Below, piece by piece: positions 45,215 to 55,265 of a stretch of 64,000 nucleotides of DNA. How positions within the stretch are numbered: the stretch's first letter is position 1; every line of letters begins with the position of its first letter. Source of the DNA: UBA7330 sp965243485 (GTDB lineage: Bacteria > Bacteroidota > Bacteroidia > Cytophagales > Cyclobacteriaceae); assembly GCA_965243485.1 (NCBI GenBank), contig CBDEVP010000001.1, positions 1,612,001 to 1,676,000 of the forward strand. Direction: 5' to 3'. Under the pieces are notes generated by a model, which saw only the letters and a program-made list of their open reading frames with translations, did not search any database and was not told the DNA's origin. The translations under genes were made by a program, and so were the position numbers.

Positions 45215-45862
45215 TTGAGTCATGGGAAAGAAATAACCAATCCAAAAACCGGGGAATCACTCGAGACACAATTCGAACGCATATACAGGGAGAACTTTGA
45301 TCGTGTTTTTTATGTCGCTAAATACCTGACAAAATCGGAGGAGGTGGCCGAAGATGTCGTTTCAGAGGTCTTTATCAGCCTATGGAAAATGCGTGAGAAG
45401 ATCAAATCAATTAAGGACATTGAATCCTATTTGTTTATCTCGGTAAAAAACCAGGCCATCAGAAAGCTTTATGAGGAACCACAAAAAGTGGATGGCAGTT
45501 TTCATGAAAATACTGCCCAAAATGTGGATCGCATCAATCCTGAGGAGATCCTGTTGGAAAAAGAACTCACCGAAGCAATTGAGGAGGTCGTCTCCACTTT
45601 GCCCGAGCAATGTCAATTAATTTTCAGGATGGCCAAGAACCAGCAGATGAAATACCAGGAAATCGCTGATGAACTCGGTGTATCCATTTCGACGGTCCGT
45701 ACTCAATTGGCCAAAGCTTTCTCCATCGTCAGGCAATTCCTTTATGACAGATACCATGAATCAATTGATTCATCGTCAGGTCAAAAGATGTTTCCTGTAG
45801 CTGCCCTGCTATTACTTAATGCTGAAGTTTATCACTCAGAAGCAATTAAAATAGTTCAATGA
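45215..45862 (+). CDS. ECF-type RNA polymerase sigma factor (FecI-like)
   Basis: 215 residues from a TTG start at 45215; the nearest ATG is out of frame. Region 2 spans about residues 22-88 (LTKSEEVAEDVVSEVFISLW) and region 4 about 118-175 (LPEQCQLIFRMAK, YQEIADELGVSISTVRTQLAKA). About 35 residues follow region 4, a little longer than usual. The gene directly precedes a FecR-like anti-sigma gene and three outer-membrane receptors, so it should direct RNA polymerase to that operon when released. Confidence 0.93.
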   Translation: MSHGKEITNPKTGESLETQFERIYRENFDRVFYVAKYLTKSEEVAEDVVSEVFISLWKMREKIKSIKDIESYLFISVKNQAIRKLYEEPQKVDGSFHENTAQNVDRINPEEILLEKELTEAIEEVVSTLPEQCQLIFRMAKNQQMKYQEIADELGVSISTVRTQLAKAFSIVRQFLYDRYHESIDSSSGQKMFPVAALLLLNAEVYHSEAIKIVQ

Positions 45863-45991
45863 AATAGATCAATTATTGAAAAAAAGTTAGCTCAATTATC
45901 ATTTTATTGATAAATGTGTATTTATTTCTGATCCCTTCATATCCTTTTCTTCCATCCTCCTCTTTATAAGCACAATACGTTAAGCATTAGC

Positions 45992-46041
45992 TTCAGGGAG
46001 TGACCGGACCTTCGGAAAATCGAATCCTGTCCTTCCCTGAG
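45992..46041. promoter_or_regulatory. Long imperfect stem-loop between sigma and anti-sigma genes
   Basis: TCAGGGA (45993-45999) pairs perfectly with TCCCTGA (46034-46040). Inside it GAC (46002-46004) pairs with GTC (46029-46031) and GGA (46006-46008) with TCC (46025-46027), leaving a loop near TTCGG. It ends 18 bases before the fecR-like ATG and has no T-run, so it is not an ordinary terminator. It could be an RNA control or processing element. Confidence 0.4.
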
Positions 46042-46058
46042 TTATTCAATACATTAAA

Positions 46059-47027
46059 ATGGACGAAATCTTAGTAAATTATTTTCAGGGAGAGATTTCC
46101 CCTGAGGACCAGCACAAACTGAAGAAATGGCTGGGAGAGGATGAAGCCCATCCGGTCATTCTTGAACAGATGGAGAAATACTGGCGACAGGGAGAACTTA
46201 GGTTTCCTGAACAAAAAGACAGGGTCTTTAACAGGATCAAAACAACTGCAGCCGAACTGCCGGCAGCTCAGGAAAAGGAAGTCAGAGTCCTAAATTTCAG
46301 AGCCATTCTTAAATATGCGGCAGCCATTGTGATAGCTTCATTGCTTTCCATTTATCTCTACAACTCATTTGGGCCTTCTACTGATACCCGGACAGTCAAT
46401 TACATTGAAAAAAGTACTGAGCCCGGTCAGCGGATCACCACCAGGCTTGCAGACGGTACCGCGGTAAAATTGAATTCGGATAGCAGGATCGTGTCTCCTG
46501 AAACATTTTCAGGAAATACCCGGGAGGTAACACTCGAAGGAGAAGCCTTCTTTGAAGTAATTCCTGATCCGGACAAACCATTCATTGTTCATTTCGGTGA
46601 TAATCAGGTGCGGGTGGTAGGCACATCATTTAATGTCAGAGCATATGAGGATGCTGTGGAAAATACTGTAGCCGTAAAGACCGGAAAAGTTTCTGTAAAA
46701 GAGGGTCAGGAAGAAGTAAATCTGACTCCCCATGAAGTGGTGGTATTGAATGGATCCCCTTTGAGCGTGATTAAGATTGAAGATCCCGGCATGTATTTCG
46801 GGTGGGTTGATAATCAGCTCGCATTCGATAAGGTGACCCTGGAGGAGGCCATGGAGGCCATTTCTAAATGGTATGGGATGGAATATGAAATACAGGCCAG
46901 AGAGATAGCGGACAGTCCATATACTGCAAAACATAAAGACCCAACGCTAAGAGTGGTGATGGAGAGTCTATCATTTGCTTATGGGCTTAAATATGAAATC
47001 AATGAAAATAAAATAATCATCAAATAG
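46059..47027 (+). CDS. FecR-family anti-sigma factor
   Basis: 322 residues. The N-terminal 80 residues (LVNYFQGEISPEDQHKLKKWL) are the cytoplasmic sigma-binding part. One transmembrane segment lies at about 84-102 (LKYAAAIVIASLLSIYLYN). The periplasmic FecR domain follows (about 117-213, RITTRLADGTAVKLNSDSRI, VTLEGEAFFEV, VVGTSFNVRAY) and a DUF4974 domain at the end (about 252-321, FDKVTLEEAMEAISKWYG). It should hold the preceding sigma factor until a receptor STN domain signals across the periplasm. Confidence 0.95.
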   Translation: MDEILVNYFQGEISPEDQHKLKKWLGEDEAHPVILEQMEKYWRQGELRFPEQKDRVFNRIKTTAAELPAAQEKEVRVLNFRAILKYAAAIVIASLLSIYLYNSFGPSTDTRTVNYIEKSTEPGQRITTRLADGTAVKLNSDSRIVSPETFSGNTREVTLEGEAFFEVIPDPDKPFIVHFGDNQVRVVGTSFNVRAYEDAVENTVAVKTGKVSVKEGQEEVNLTPHEVVVLNGSPLSVIKIEDPGMYFGWVDNQLAFDKVTLEEAMEAISKWYGMEYEIQAREIADSPYTAKHKDPTLRVVMESLSFAYGLKYEINENKIIIK

Positions 47028-47054
47028 AAAGTTCATTCAGATCCAACCAACCCA

Positions 47055-49760
47055 ATGTCCCGAAAAAGGAACTACATAGTGATTTTGATCTTATCCGTAT
47101 CAATGATGCTGGCTTCAGAGACGATGGCTCAGAAAAAAGCGCTATCTGAGATCACCATCAAGGTGGAGCATCAGCAGGGTGAACTCAGGGACCTGGTCAG
47201 TGAGTTGGAGGGGAATACGGGTTTCACTTTCGCCTACCTGGATGAATCACTGCAGCATAAGCCAATCAGTCTCGGTCAACCCTCCTGGCAGATGGATGCA
47301 TTGCTCAAAGAGATATCCGTTCAGGCAAAGGTTTCTCTCAGAAGGATCAATGGATCGATTGCCATTACCAGTGAAACGGATGATATGACCCCTCATGTAG
47401 AAGAGAAAGTCATGCAATGGTCGATCAGTGGCTCTGTTTTGGGACAAAGTGATGCAGGGATGCCTTATGCAAATGTCTTGTTGTTAAACGCCCGCGATTC
47501 AACCGTAGCAAGGGGCGTAGTCACAGATGAACAGGGAGTATACTCAATATCCCATGTTGATCCCGGAAAGTATTTCATCCAAACCTTCACGGTAGGATTT
47601 ACAAAGAATAATTCACAGGCATTTCATGTAGATGATAACCTCTCATTAAGTCCCATCCAGCTTGAAGAGTCCATTCGCGAGCTGGAGGCCGTAGTCATCC
47701 GGGCGGATAAGCCACTCTTCGAGCAAAAAGTCGACCGGTTGATCGTAAACGTGGAAAGCAGCCCGGTCATGACTGGAAGCACTGCGTGGGAAGTGCTTGG
47801 GCTTATTCCCGGTCTTGCTTATTCCGCCGGGGGAGGAGCAGTCAAAATTAATGGGAAAAGTGGAGCGATGTTGATGATCAATGGCAAACTGAATCGAATG
47901 AGTGGAGATGCCATGCAAAACTATTTGCAAAGCATGCCATCAGAGAATATTGAAAGGATTGAACTCATTACTGCTCCTCCATCCAAATTTGATGCTGATG
48001 GCAATGGTGGATTTATAAACATTGTACTCAAGAAAAATGACACAAAGGGCATCCATGGGTCTGTTAATCTAATGACAGGATTTGGCAGAAAAGAAAAAAT
48101 GCTAATCAACACTAGCATCAATTGCAGGACTCAAAAACTTAATGTATTTGGTAACCTGAGCTACAATCGCGACCAGGTCAGTTGGTTCAGGGACCTGGAC
48201 AAAGAAATTCAAAATCCTGAATATCAACTAACGTCCACAAGCACAACAAATAGACTTGGTGGCTATGATATTGCGGCTGCCAGATTAGGACTGGATTACT
48301 ATTTGAATGATAAAACGACTTTCGGGATACTGGGAGACTTTTATGTCAGGGATTATAAGGCCCACATGATTGTAAGCAGTTATTATGATTTTGAGCCAGG
48401 TGTAGATACGCTTTCAAAGAGCATAAGGAGAAACCTGGATATGAAAATTCAATCCCTTCTTAATTTCAACATTCTTCATCATTTTGATGCAACCCAAAGC
48501 ATTGAAATCAACATTGATTATCTGGATTTCAGAAATGATCAAAATGATCAGTACGATAATGAATATTTTCCACAAAATGGTAAAGATGTATTTTCTGAAG
48601 ACCTACTTGTTGCTAGAGATTTCCCCGTCAGGTTCTGGGTAGGGGCCATGGATTATCAATCGCGGCCCAATGAAAAAGCTTTGTTTGAGGCCGGGGTCAA
48701 GGCTACCCTAAATAAACTAGCCAATGATGTGGCCACGAATCGAATGAGTGGTGAAGTCTTTATCAATGATCCTGATTTTACCTTTTTCACAACCATGCAG
48801 GAATACATCCTGGCCGCCTATGGATCGGTAAGCACTTCTTTTGGTAAAACTACTTTTAAATCAGGTCTCAGATATGAACATACACAATCCTCAATCTGGG
48901 ATCAAACGGAATTGCCCCTTGTAAAGAGGTCATATGGGAGTTTTTTCCCCAATGTATTCTTGTCCAGGAAAATGTCAGCAAAATCTTCACTTAATGTTTC
49001 TTATATATCAAGGATAAGCCGACCCGGCTTTTATGAATTATCTCCTGGCCAAAAATTTGTTGAGCCCAGGCTATTCAGAACCGGTAATACTCAATTAATG
49101 CCGTCAAAGATCCATACCCTTCAGGGGAGCTGGACATTGAACAGATTCATTGTTTCGGTTGAATACAATCAAATTTTGGATGACATAGCTTATGTACCGA
49201 TTCGGCAGGGAGCCTCAGACTGGGTAGTCATTTCAAATATCAATCTTGATAAATCAGAATTGCTTGGAATGAGATTTTCGTTCCTTGTGATCATTTGTGA
49301 CTGGTGGGACATGAATAGTAATTTAGGGTTCTACAATAAAAGAGTGACAGGCTCATACCTTACTGATGCGCAGGAGCTGTCAACTAATTTTGGTATTGGG
49401 TACGTCACCAACAGCTTCAAAATAGGCCATGAGTTTATGGCGGAACTTTCTGGAAATTATCGTTCCGGTAATATTTTAGGATTCAGGGAGGGAGGTCCGG
49501 TTGGACAGATTGCATTAGGTATAAAGAAGAATTTAGGGGAATCCGGAGGTACAATCAGTTTAAGCATGTCTGATGTATTTAGAACAGCCATTCAAAGGTC
49601 CGAAATTGCGATTCCCAGCAGGGATATGGTTATTAGAACTGTTAACGATTTTGATACCAGAGTCTTCAGGATCTCCTACACCAACACCTTCGGTAACAAC
49701 AAGATCAAATCAAGGAGCAAAAGAAAAGGAGGAGCCGAGGAAGAATTAAAGCGATTATGA
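47055..49760 (+). CDS. Outer-membrane STN/beta-barrel receptor, paralogue 1 of 3
   Basis: 901 residues with signal peptide (about 1-25). Order: STN signalling domain (about 32-105, VSELEGNTGFTFAYLDESL), carboxypeptidase-like domain (about 122-205), plug-like domain (about 225-330, IPGLAYSAGGGAVKINGKSG, IELITAPPSKFDADGNGGFINIV) and an outer-membrane barrel (about 330-890), ending in the basic tail KRKGGAEEELKRL. The family is the Bacteroidota outer-membrane barrel/TonB-dependent receptor type. Its STN domain should signal to the FecR protein. It starts 28 bases after fecR; its stop overlaps the next start by ATGA. Confidence 0.92.
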   Translation: MSRKRNYIVILILSVSMMLASETMAQKKALSEITIKVEHQQGELRDLVSELEGNTGFTFAYLDESLQHKPISLGQPSWQMDALLKEISVQAKVSLRRINGSIAITSETDDMTPHVEEKVMQWSISGSVLGQSDAGMPYANVLLLNARDSTVARGVVTDEQGVYSISHVDPGKYFIQTFTVGFTKNNSQAFHVDDNLSLSPIQLEESIRELEAVVIRADKPLFEQKVDRLIVNVESSPVMTGSTAWEVLGLIPGLAYSAGGGAVKINGKSGAMLMINGKLNRMSGDAMQNYLQSMPSENIERIELITAPPSKFDADGNGGFINIVLKKNDTKGIHGSVNLMTGFGRKEKMLINTSINCRTQKLNVFGNLSYNRDQVSWFRDLDKEIQNPEYQLTSTSTTNRLGGYDIAAARLGLDYYLNDKTTFGILGDFYVRDYKAHMIVSSYYDFEPGVDTLSKSIRRNLDMKIQSLLNFNILHHFDATQSIEINIDYLDFRNDQNDQYDNEYFPQNGKDVFSEDLLVARDFPVRFWVGAMDYQSRPNEKALFEAGVKATLNKLANDVATNRMSGEVFINDPDFTFFTTMQEYILAAYGSVSTSFGKTTFKSGLRYEHTQSSIWDQTELPLVKRSYGSFFPNVFLSRKMSAKSSLNVSYISRISRPGFYELSPGQKFVEPRLFRTGNTQLMPSKIHTLQGSWTLNRFIVSVEYNQILDDIAYVPIRQGASDWVVISNINLDKSELLGMRFSFLVIICDWWDMNSNLGFYNKRVTGSYLTDAQELSTNFGIGYVTNSFKIGHEFMAELSGNYRSGNILGFREGGPVGQIALGIKKNLGESGGTISLSMSDVFRTAIQRSEIAIPSRDMVIRTVNDFDTRVFRISYTNTFGNNKIKSRSKRKGGAEEELKRL

Positions 49761-52462
49761 GACTGAGGACCAACATATCATTGATCGTCTTTTCTGTGGT
49801 TTCAATCCTTACCACTGAAACACTGGCTCAGACCTACCTTTCGGAGATCACCGTGGAGGTGGAGCATCAGCAGGGTGAGCTAAAGGACCTGGTCTCAGAG
49901 TTGGAAGTGAATACGGGATTTACCTTTGCCTACCTGGATCAATCGCTCCAAAACAAACAGATCAGTCTTGGTCATCCTTCCTGGCAAATGGATGAATTGC
50001 TTAAGCAGGTTTCGGTTCAGGCGGGTGTATCGGTAAAAAGGGTTGGAGGATCCATTGCCGTGGCAGATGCGGAAAAGGATAAGGTATTCCCTCAGTTTGT
50101 GGATGAGACGGAAAATCACCGGTCCATCAATGGATCAGTGATGGAAGGGAATGGTGCTGTCTTACCATACGCGAATGTGTTGCTGCTTAGTTCTTCAGAT
50201 TCCAGCCTGGTTAAAGGAGCGATTACCGATACTCAGGGAAGATATTCTTTTTCAGAGGTTTACCCGGGGGATTATCTAATCGAAAGTCGGCTAATCGGCT
50301 TCACCCCAGAATACTCTCCGGCCTTTCAGGTACAGGACAAGCACCTGGCCATCCATCCTATTCGCTTGAAAGAATCTATTAATGAGCTGGACGAAGTGAT
50401 TGTCGAGCCAGATAAGCCACTCCTCGAGCAGAGGATTGATCGTCTGGTAGTGAATGTGGGTGGGCAACCAGTCTTCGCAGGACACAGTGCCTATGAAGTC
50501 TTAAAGAAGGTTCCAGGAATGTCATTCAATCCAATGACAAATTCTATCAACTTCAATGGGAAAAGAGGGGTTATGATAATAATAGACGGCAAATCCAGAA
50601 TGATCCGACCAGATGAGCTACCAATTTTCCTTGAAGGAATTCCTGCAAGCAATATAGAGAAGGTGGAGCTGATCACAAATCCATCCTCCAATTATGATGC
50701 TGAGGGTGTAGCTGGTGTCATCCAAATTCTTTCTAAGAGGAATAAAGACAAGGGACTGAGTGGATCGTTTATGATTTCCCCTGGATATGGACCAAGAGAA
50801 AGGGTGCAAACAAGCGGAAATATCAATTACCAAAATAGAAGCCTCAGTCTTTTTAGTCAGGTGACTTTGTTGAGAGACAGCTATTATGAAATGGCTAAGA
50901 GGTCCATCACTATTCAGAATCCTGAATACGTTTATGTGGCAAATAGCTCTAGCAAGGAAGCAGAGACTATTCAAATGCTTTCATTTAATATAAGCGCCGA
51001 ATACAAATTGAGCGAGAAGACAACTGTAGGTGTTTTGAGTGATTTTTACTTTAGGCATTGCTTTAGTGATACAGATATTCACAGTTATTACTCAATAGAG
51101 CCGGGTGTGGATACAGTGGCATCAAGTACGAGGGTAAATGTAAATGTAAGAGATTTCTTTACAGCTAATCTCAGTTTAGAACACCTTTTTAACAATAGTC
51201 AACAATTAAACCTCAACCTTGATTATTTGCTATTTAACAATGACCAGGATCAGCATTTTATCCATGAATTGATTCCGCAGAACGATCATGCAAAGGTTGG
51301 CGAAGATATTTTGGTGACAAAAATAAACCCTACTCGTATCCTGGTTGGGAAAGCTGATTACAAGTTTGAAATTGCTAAAAAGACTTTAATTGAAACTGGT
51401 ATAAAAGCCTCCTTGAATGTGTTTGATAACACAATTATTTCAGAGAGACTCCTTGAAGAAGTTTATGCTGAGGATCCATATTTTTCACTTTTTTCTAGCA
51501 GGATCGAAAAAATATTAGCTGGGTATGGATTTGTAAGTACTTCTATTGGAGAAATTTCACTAAAGACAGGACTTAGATATGAACATACTTCAATGGGTAT
51601 TAGCGATGATATCCTTATACGATCAGATTTTAACACTAATGGTAAGGTTTTTCCAAGCCTGTTTTTAGAACGAAAACTGGGTAAGAGTATGGCAGCAAGG
51701 ATATCTTATACTTCCAGGATCAGTCGACCTAGCTTTAAGCAGCTCTCACTTTCACCAAAATTCTGGAGCCCCAGAGCATTTCAGATTGGAAATTCAATGT
51801 TGGATCCGGTCTACACCCAAACCATCAACTCAACCTGGAGGTTGCAGAAACTCACCTGTTCATTTGAATACAATCTTTTTAAGAATGACATCTGGATGCA
51901 GCCCCGAAAAGTGATGAATGCTGACGAATTATTCGTTAGACCCATCAATTTTGATCGGTCAAAACTTGCAGGTGTTACATTTTCATTTCCCCTTATTGTC
52001 ACCGATTGGTGGGAGATTAATAGCCATCTTGGTTTTTTCAAAAAGAAAGTAGTCTCGAATCAATTTTCTGAATCAGTTGCACATTCCGCAAGGTATCTCA
52101 CTGCAAATAGCTTCCATCAATTCACATTACCTCAAGAATTCTTGCTGCAACTCCATGGCTCTTATATATCCGATAACATATTCGGCCTGACCCGACGTAG
52201 CCCGTATGGAACGGTTTCACTTGGTGTTTCAAAGGGTTTTGGTGAAAGAGGAGGTAATCTGGCGCTAAATGTTACCAATATACTCGGAACGCTAATTGTA
52301 AATAGCGAAAACCTGGTTCCTGAAGACAACCTGATCCTTAGAAATTATTACCGTGATTTCAGACATTTCAGGGTAACCTACACCAACACTTTCGGAAACC
52401 ACAAGATTAAAACAAGAAGTAAAAGAAAAGGAGGAGCTGAGGAAGAATTGAAACGATTATGA
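49757..52462 (+). CDS. Outer-membrane STN/beta-barrel receptor, paralogue 2 of 3
   Basis: 901 residues with the same architecture as the preceding gene: signal peptide, STN domain (LVSELEVNTGFTFAYLDQSL), carboxypeptidase-like domain, plug-like domain (VLKKVPGMSFNPMTNSINFNG, VELITNPSSNYDAEGVAGVIQIL) and barrel ending KRKGGAEEELKRL. The STN and tail are nearly the same as paralogue 1; the barrel middle is clearly diverged. Its start and stop both overlap neighbours by 4 bases (ATGA). It shares the VADAEKD linker with paralogue 3 only. Confidence 0.92.
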   Translation: MRLRTNISLIVFSVVSILTTETLAQTYLSEITVEVEHQQGELKDLVSELEVNTGFTFAYLDQSLQNKQISLGHPSWQMDELLKQVSVQAGVSVKRVGGSIAVADAEKDKVFPQFVDETENHRSINGSVMEGNGAVLPYANVLLLSSSDSSLVKGAITDTQGRYSFSEVYPGDYLIESRLIGFTPEYSPAFQVQDKHLAIHPIRLKESINELDEVIVEPDKPLLEQRIDRLVVNVGGQPVFAGHSAYEVLKKVPGMSFNPMTNSINFNGKRGVMIIIDGKSRMIRPDELPIFLEGIPASNIEKVELITNPSSNYDAEGVAGVIQILSKRNKDKGLSGSFMISPGYGPRERVQTSGNINYQNRSLSLFSQVTLLRDSYYEMAKRSITIQNPEYVYVANSSSKEAETIQMLSFNISAEYKLSEKTTVGVLSDFYFRHCFSDTDIHSYYSIEPGVDTVASSTRVNVNVRDFFTANLSLEHLFNNSQQLNLNLDYLLFNNDQDQHFIHELIPQNDHAKVGEDILVTKINPTRILVGKADYKFEIAKKTLIETGIKASLNVFDNTIISERLLEEVYAEDPYFSLFSSRIEKILAGYGFVSTSIGEISLKTGLRYEHTSMGISDDILIRSDFNTNGKVFPSLFLERKLGKSMAARISYTSRISRPSFKQLSLSPKFWSPRAFQIGNSMLDPVYTQTINSTWRLQKLTCSFEYNLFKNDIWMQPRKVMNADELFVRPINFDRSKLAGVTFSFPLIVTDWWEINSHLGFFKKKVVSNQFSESVAHSARYLTANSFHQFTLPQEFLLQLHGSYISDNIFGLTRRSPYGTVSLGVSKGFGERGGNLALNVTNILGTLIVNSENLVPEDNLILRNYYRDFRHFRVTYTNTFGNHKIKTRSKRKGGAEEELKRL

Positions 52463-55167
52463 AGCTGAGGGTTAACATATCGATCATTGTCTTTTCTGTT
52501 TCAATCCTTGCTGCGACTGAAACCCTGGCCCAGACCTACTTGTCCGAGATCACCGTCTCCGTAGAGCATCAGGAAGGTGAGCTAAAGGACCTCGTTTCGG
52601 AGCTGGAAGGGAACACTGGTTTCACCTTTGCCTACCTGGATGAATCATTACAGAATAAGCAAATCAGTCTGGGTCAGCCCTCCTGGCAGATGGATGAATT
52701 GCTTAGGGAGGTTTCGGTTCAGGCGCGTGTATCCGTCAAAAGGGTCGGAGGATCCATTGCCGTGGCAGATGCTGAGAAGGACAGGGGATTTCCTCAACTG
52801 ATTGACGAATCTGTGTCTCAGTGGTCGGTCACAGGGTCAGTATTTACGGAAAATCATCTGGGAATGCCTTCTGCCAGTATCCTACTACTCGATGCTACTG
52901 ATTCAAGCTTTGTGAGGGGTGCCATTGCGGATGATCAGGGCAGGTTTTTGATCCCTCATGTTGCTCCGGGAACTTACCTCATTCAGGGTCGAATGGTGGG
53001 GTTTTCGGAAGGATACTCCGGACCATTTGAGGTGAAGGATCACCATGTTTCAATCGATCCCATGGAGTTGTCTGAATCTACTGAGGAACTTGATGAGGTG
53101 ATTATTGAGACCCAAAAGCCACTTTTTGAGCAAAAGATTGATCGGTTGGTGGTAAATGTGGAAGGTAGCCCCTTATTGTCAGGTGGTTCAGTTGTAGGTG
53201 CGCTTTGGAAGCTACCTGGCATTTCCATACATCCGCTGGAAAATCAACTAAACATCAATGGAAAGGCTGGTGTGATGATCATGATCAACAATAAAATGCG
53301 GACGACGAATGCGGAAGAGTCATATTTTTATTTAAAGGGGATTCCAGCAGAAAAAGTTAAGAGAGTAGAACTGATAACAAATCCTCCTGCCGAATACGAT
53401 GCTGATGGGATCGCCGGAATTATCAATGTGGTGCTGAAAGAAAATGAACAGGAAGGGATCAATGGTTCATATTCGATCAGTGCCGGTATTGGAGGAGTAG
53501 AAGAAATTCTGGCCGGGAGCAACATCAATTATCAGTCGGGAGATCTGAATGTATTTGGCAATCTGCTCTATAACCGTTATGGCTATTTTGACATTAGACG
53601 CAGAACAGTCGAGCTTCAAAATGATGAATATCAGTTCCAATCAAGTACGATAGGATCAGAATGGGAAGTTATTGATAAGGTCTCTTTTGGTGTGGGTGCG
53701 GATTATGAATTACGTCCCGGAACATCTATTGGACTGTCAGGAGATTTCTATTTGAGAGACGCTAGCAGCGAAACGGATATTAATGGGACTTACCTGATAG
53801 ATCCGGGAATTGACACTGTCGCCATGGGTCAGAGAATCAATCACAATCCAAGGGATTTTGCAGCCATCAATTTCTTTATTCGTCACAGATTGAGTCAGAG
53901 GCATGGTCTGGAATTTGATGCGAATTATCTGCTTTTCACCAATGACCAGACCCAACAGTTTATGAACCAGTTAGCTCCACAAAACAGTGATCATCCAATA
54001 TTAGAAGACTTGCGTGTTACCAAGGTTAATCCGACAGACATTTGGGTGGGCAGACTGGACTACGGATTTGATATAAATAATCAAATAAGGCTTGGTGCTG
54101 GAGTCAAGGCTTCAGTCAATATGCACCGGAACGAAATTCGTACTCAGAGGCTGAATGAAGACAGCTACCTGGATGATGAAGAATTTTCATTTTTTAGTAA
54201 TATGCATGAGAATATTATGGCAGCATATGGATCGGTCAATGTCAACTTTGTCAAGACCCGAATTAAATCAGGTCTTCGGTTTGAAAATACTCTGACAAGG
54301 TTGCAAGGCGAGACTCCATATGATCTGCTTTACAGGAAGTTCGGTAATTTTTTCCCTAATATATTTATTGAGCAAGAGCTGAGTAAAAAATTAGCAGCAA
54401 CCGTTTCTTTCACTTCAAGAATCAATCGACCCCGATTTTTACAATTCTCTCCAGCACCGGTTTTCACAGATCCAAGAATATTCAGGAATGGAAATAACCA
54501 TTTACTCCCAACTTACACAAAGACCTTTCAAACAACTTTTGCCCTGGACCAACTGATCTTATCATTCGAGTTCAATCAAATCAAGAATGACATCTGGAGA
54601 AACCCTCAAAGGAGGGGAGCATCCAACTGGGTTGATATCAAACCGATCAATTTTGAATCCTCGCAAATTGTAGGCTTCCGAATTTCCTATCCGTACATCA
54701 TCAATGACTGGTGGGAGATAAGCACAAACGTAGGATTTTTCCATAAGGCAGTGGAATCTAATCACTTTGTTGAGCGACAAGGGCTGGAAAAAAAATATCT
54801 GATCGGAAACAGCATTCAGCGATTCCAGTGGGGTCAGGGATTCTCAGCCGAATTGTTGCTGACTTATTTATCAGGTAATGTACTCGGATTGACGGAAATA
54901 TTGCCAGAAGGAGATGTTTCCATTGGAATCACCAAGGATTTTGGAGGAAAGATAGGTTCCCTCACTTTGAACATGTCCAATCTGGTGAACGGAAGACGGC
55001 TAAGAAATAGGACAAAGAATGATATAGAGCATCTGGTTTATGTCAGCACACAATTGGCTAGCAGGAGAAGTATTGGGCTCCGCTATACCAACACTTTCGG
55101 AAACAATAAAATCAAATCTAAAACCAAAAGAAAAGGAGGAGCTGAAGAGGAATTGGAACGATTATGA
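52459..55167 (+). CDS. Outer-membrane STN/beta-barrel receptor, paralogue 3 of 3
   Basis: 902 residues, same layout: signal peptide, STN domain (VSELEGNTGFTFAYLDESL, identical to paralogue 1 there), carboxypeptidase-like domain (about 122-205), plug-like domain (ALWKLPGISIHPLENQLNING, VELITNPPAEYDADGIAGIINVV) and barrel ending KRKGGAEEELERL. The VGGSIAVADAEKD linker matches paralogue 2. It ends the overlapping set; 477 bases without a certain gene follow. Confidence 0.92.
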   Translation: MKLRVNISIIVFSVSILAATETLAQTYLSEITVSVEHQEGELKDLVSELEGNTGFTFAYLDESLQNKQISLGQPSWQMDELLREVSVQARVSVKRVGGSIAVADAEKDRGFPQLIDESVSQWSVTGSVFTENHLGMPSASILLLDATDSSFVRGAIADDQGRFLIPHVAPGTYLIQGRMVGFSEGYSGPFEVKDHHVSIDPMELSESTEELDEVIIETQKPLFEQKIDRLVVNVEGSPLLSGGSVVGALWKLPGISIHPLENQLNINGKAGVMIMINNKMRTTNAEESYFYLKGIPAEKVKRVELITNPPAEYDADGIAGIINVVLKENEQEGINGSYSISAGIGGVEEILAGSNINYQSGDLNVFGNLLYNRYGYFDIRRRTVELQNDEYQFQSSTIGSEWEVIDKVSFGVGADYELRPGTSIGLSGDFYLRDASSETDINGTYLIDPGIDTVAMGQRINHNPRDFAAINFFIRHRLSQRHGLEFDANYLLFTNDQTQQFMNQLAPQNSDHPILEDLRVTKVNPTDIWVGRLDYGFDINNQIRLGAGVKASVNMHRNEIRTQRLNEDSYLDDEEFSFFSNMHENIMAAYGSVNVNFVKTRIKSGLRFENTLTRLQGETPYDLLYRKFGNFFPNIFIEQELSKKLAATVSFTSRINRPRFLQFSPAPVFTDPRIFRNGNNHLLPTYTKTFQTTFALDQLILSFEFNQIKNDIWRNPQRRGASNWVDIKPINFESSQIVGFRISYPYIINDWWEISTNVGFFHKAVESNHFVERQGLEKKYLIGNSIQRFQWGQGFSAELLLTYLSGNVLGLTEILPEGDVSIGITKDFGGKIGSLTLNMSNLVNGRRLRNRTKNDIEHLVYVSTQLASRRSIGLRYTNTFGNNKIKSKTKRKGGAEEELERL

Positions 55168-55202
55168 ATTAGACAAAAAAGAATTAAATAATAATAAAAA
55201 GA

Positions 55203-55235
55203 GGAGTTGAAAAACTTTGGCCGGTCTCCAACTCC
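55203..55235 (-). terminator. Inverted repeat with T-rich end on the minus strand
   Basis: GGAGTTG (55203-55209) and CAACTCC (55229-55235) pair perfectly across a 19-base loop. Read on the minus strand the stem is followed by TCTTTTTATTATT, like a terminator for leftward transcripts; on the plus strand no T-run follows. It lies 36 bases after the third receptor gene. Confidence 0.4.
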
Positions 55236-55265
55236 CCACAAGTTTCAGCATATCTATCTAAAACT

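Noticed and set aside
45994..46040. tRNA gene before fecR
   Set aside because: Only a T-arm-like 3' part can be seen and the 47-base element is too short for a full cloverleaf; listed as a stem-loop instead.
47179..47388. Short frames inside the receptor genes on both strands
   Set aside because: They overlap the strongly conserved STN and plug coding sequence and have no signal or homology of their own.
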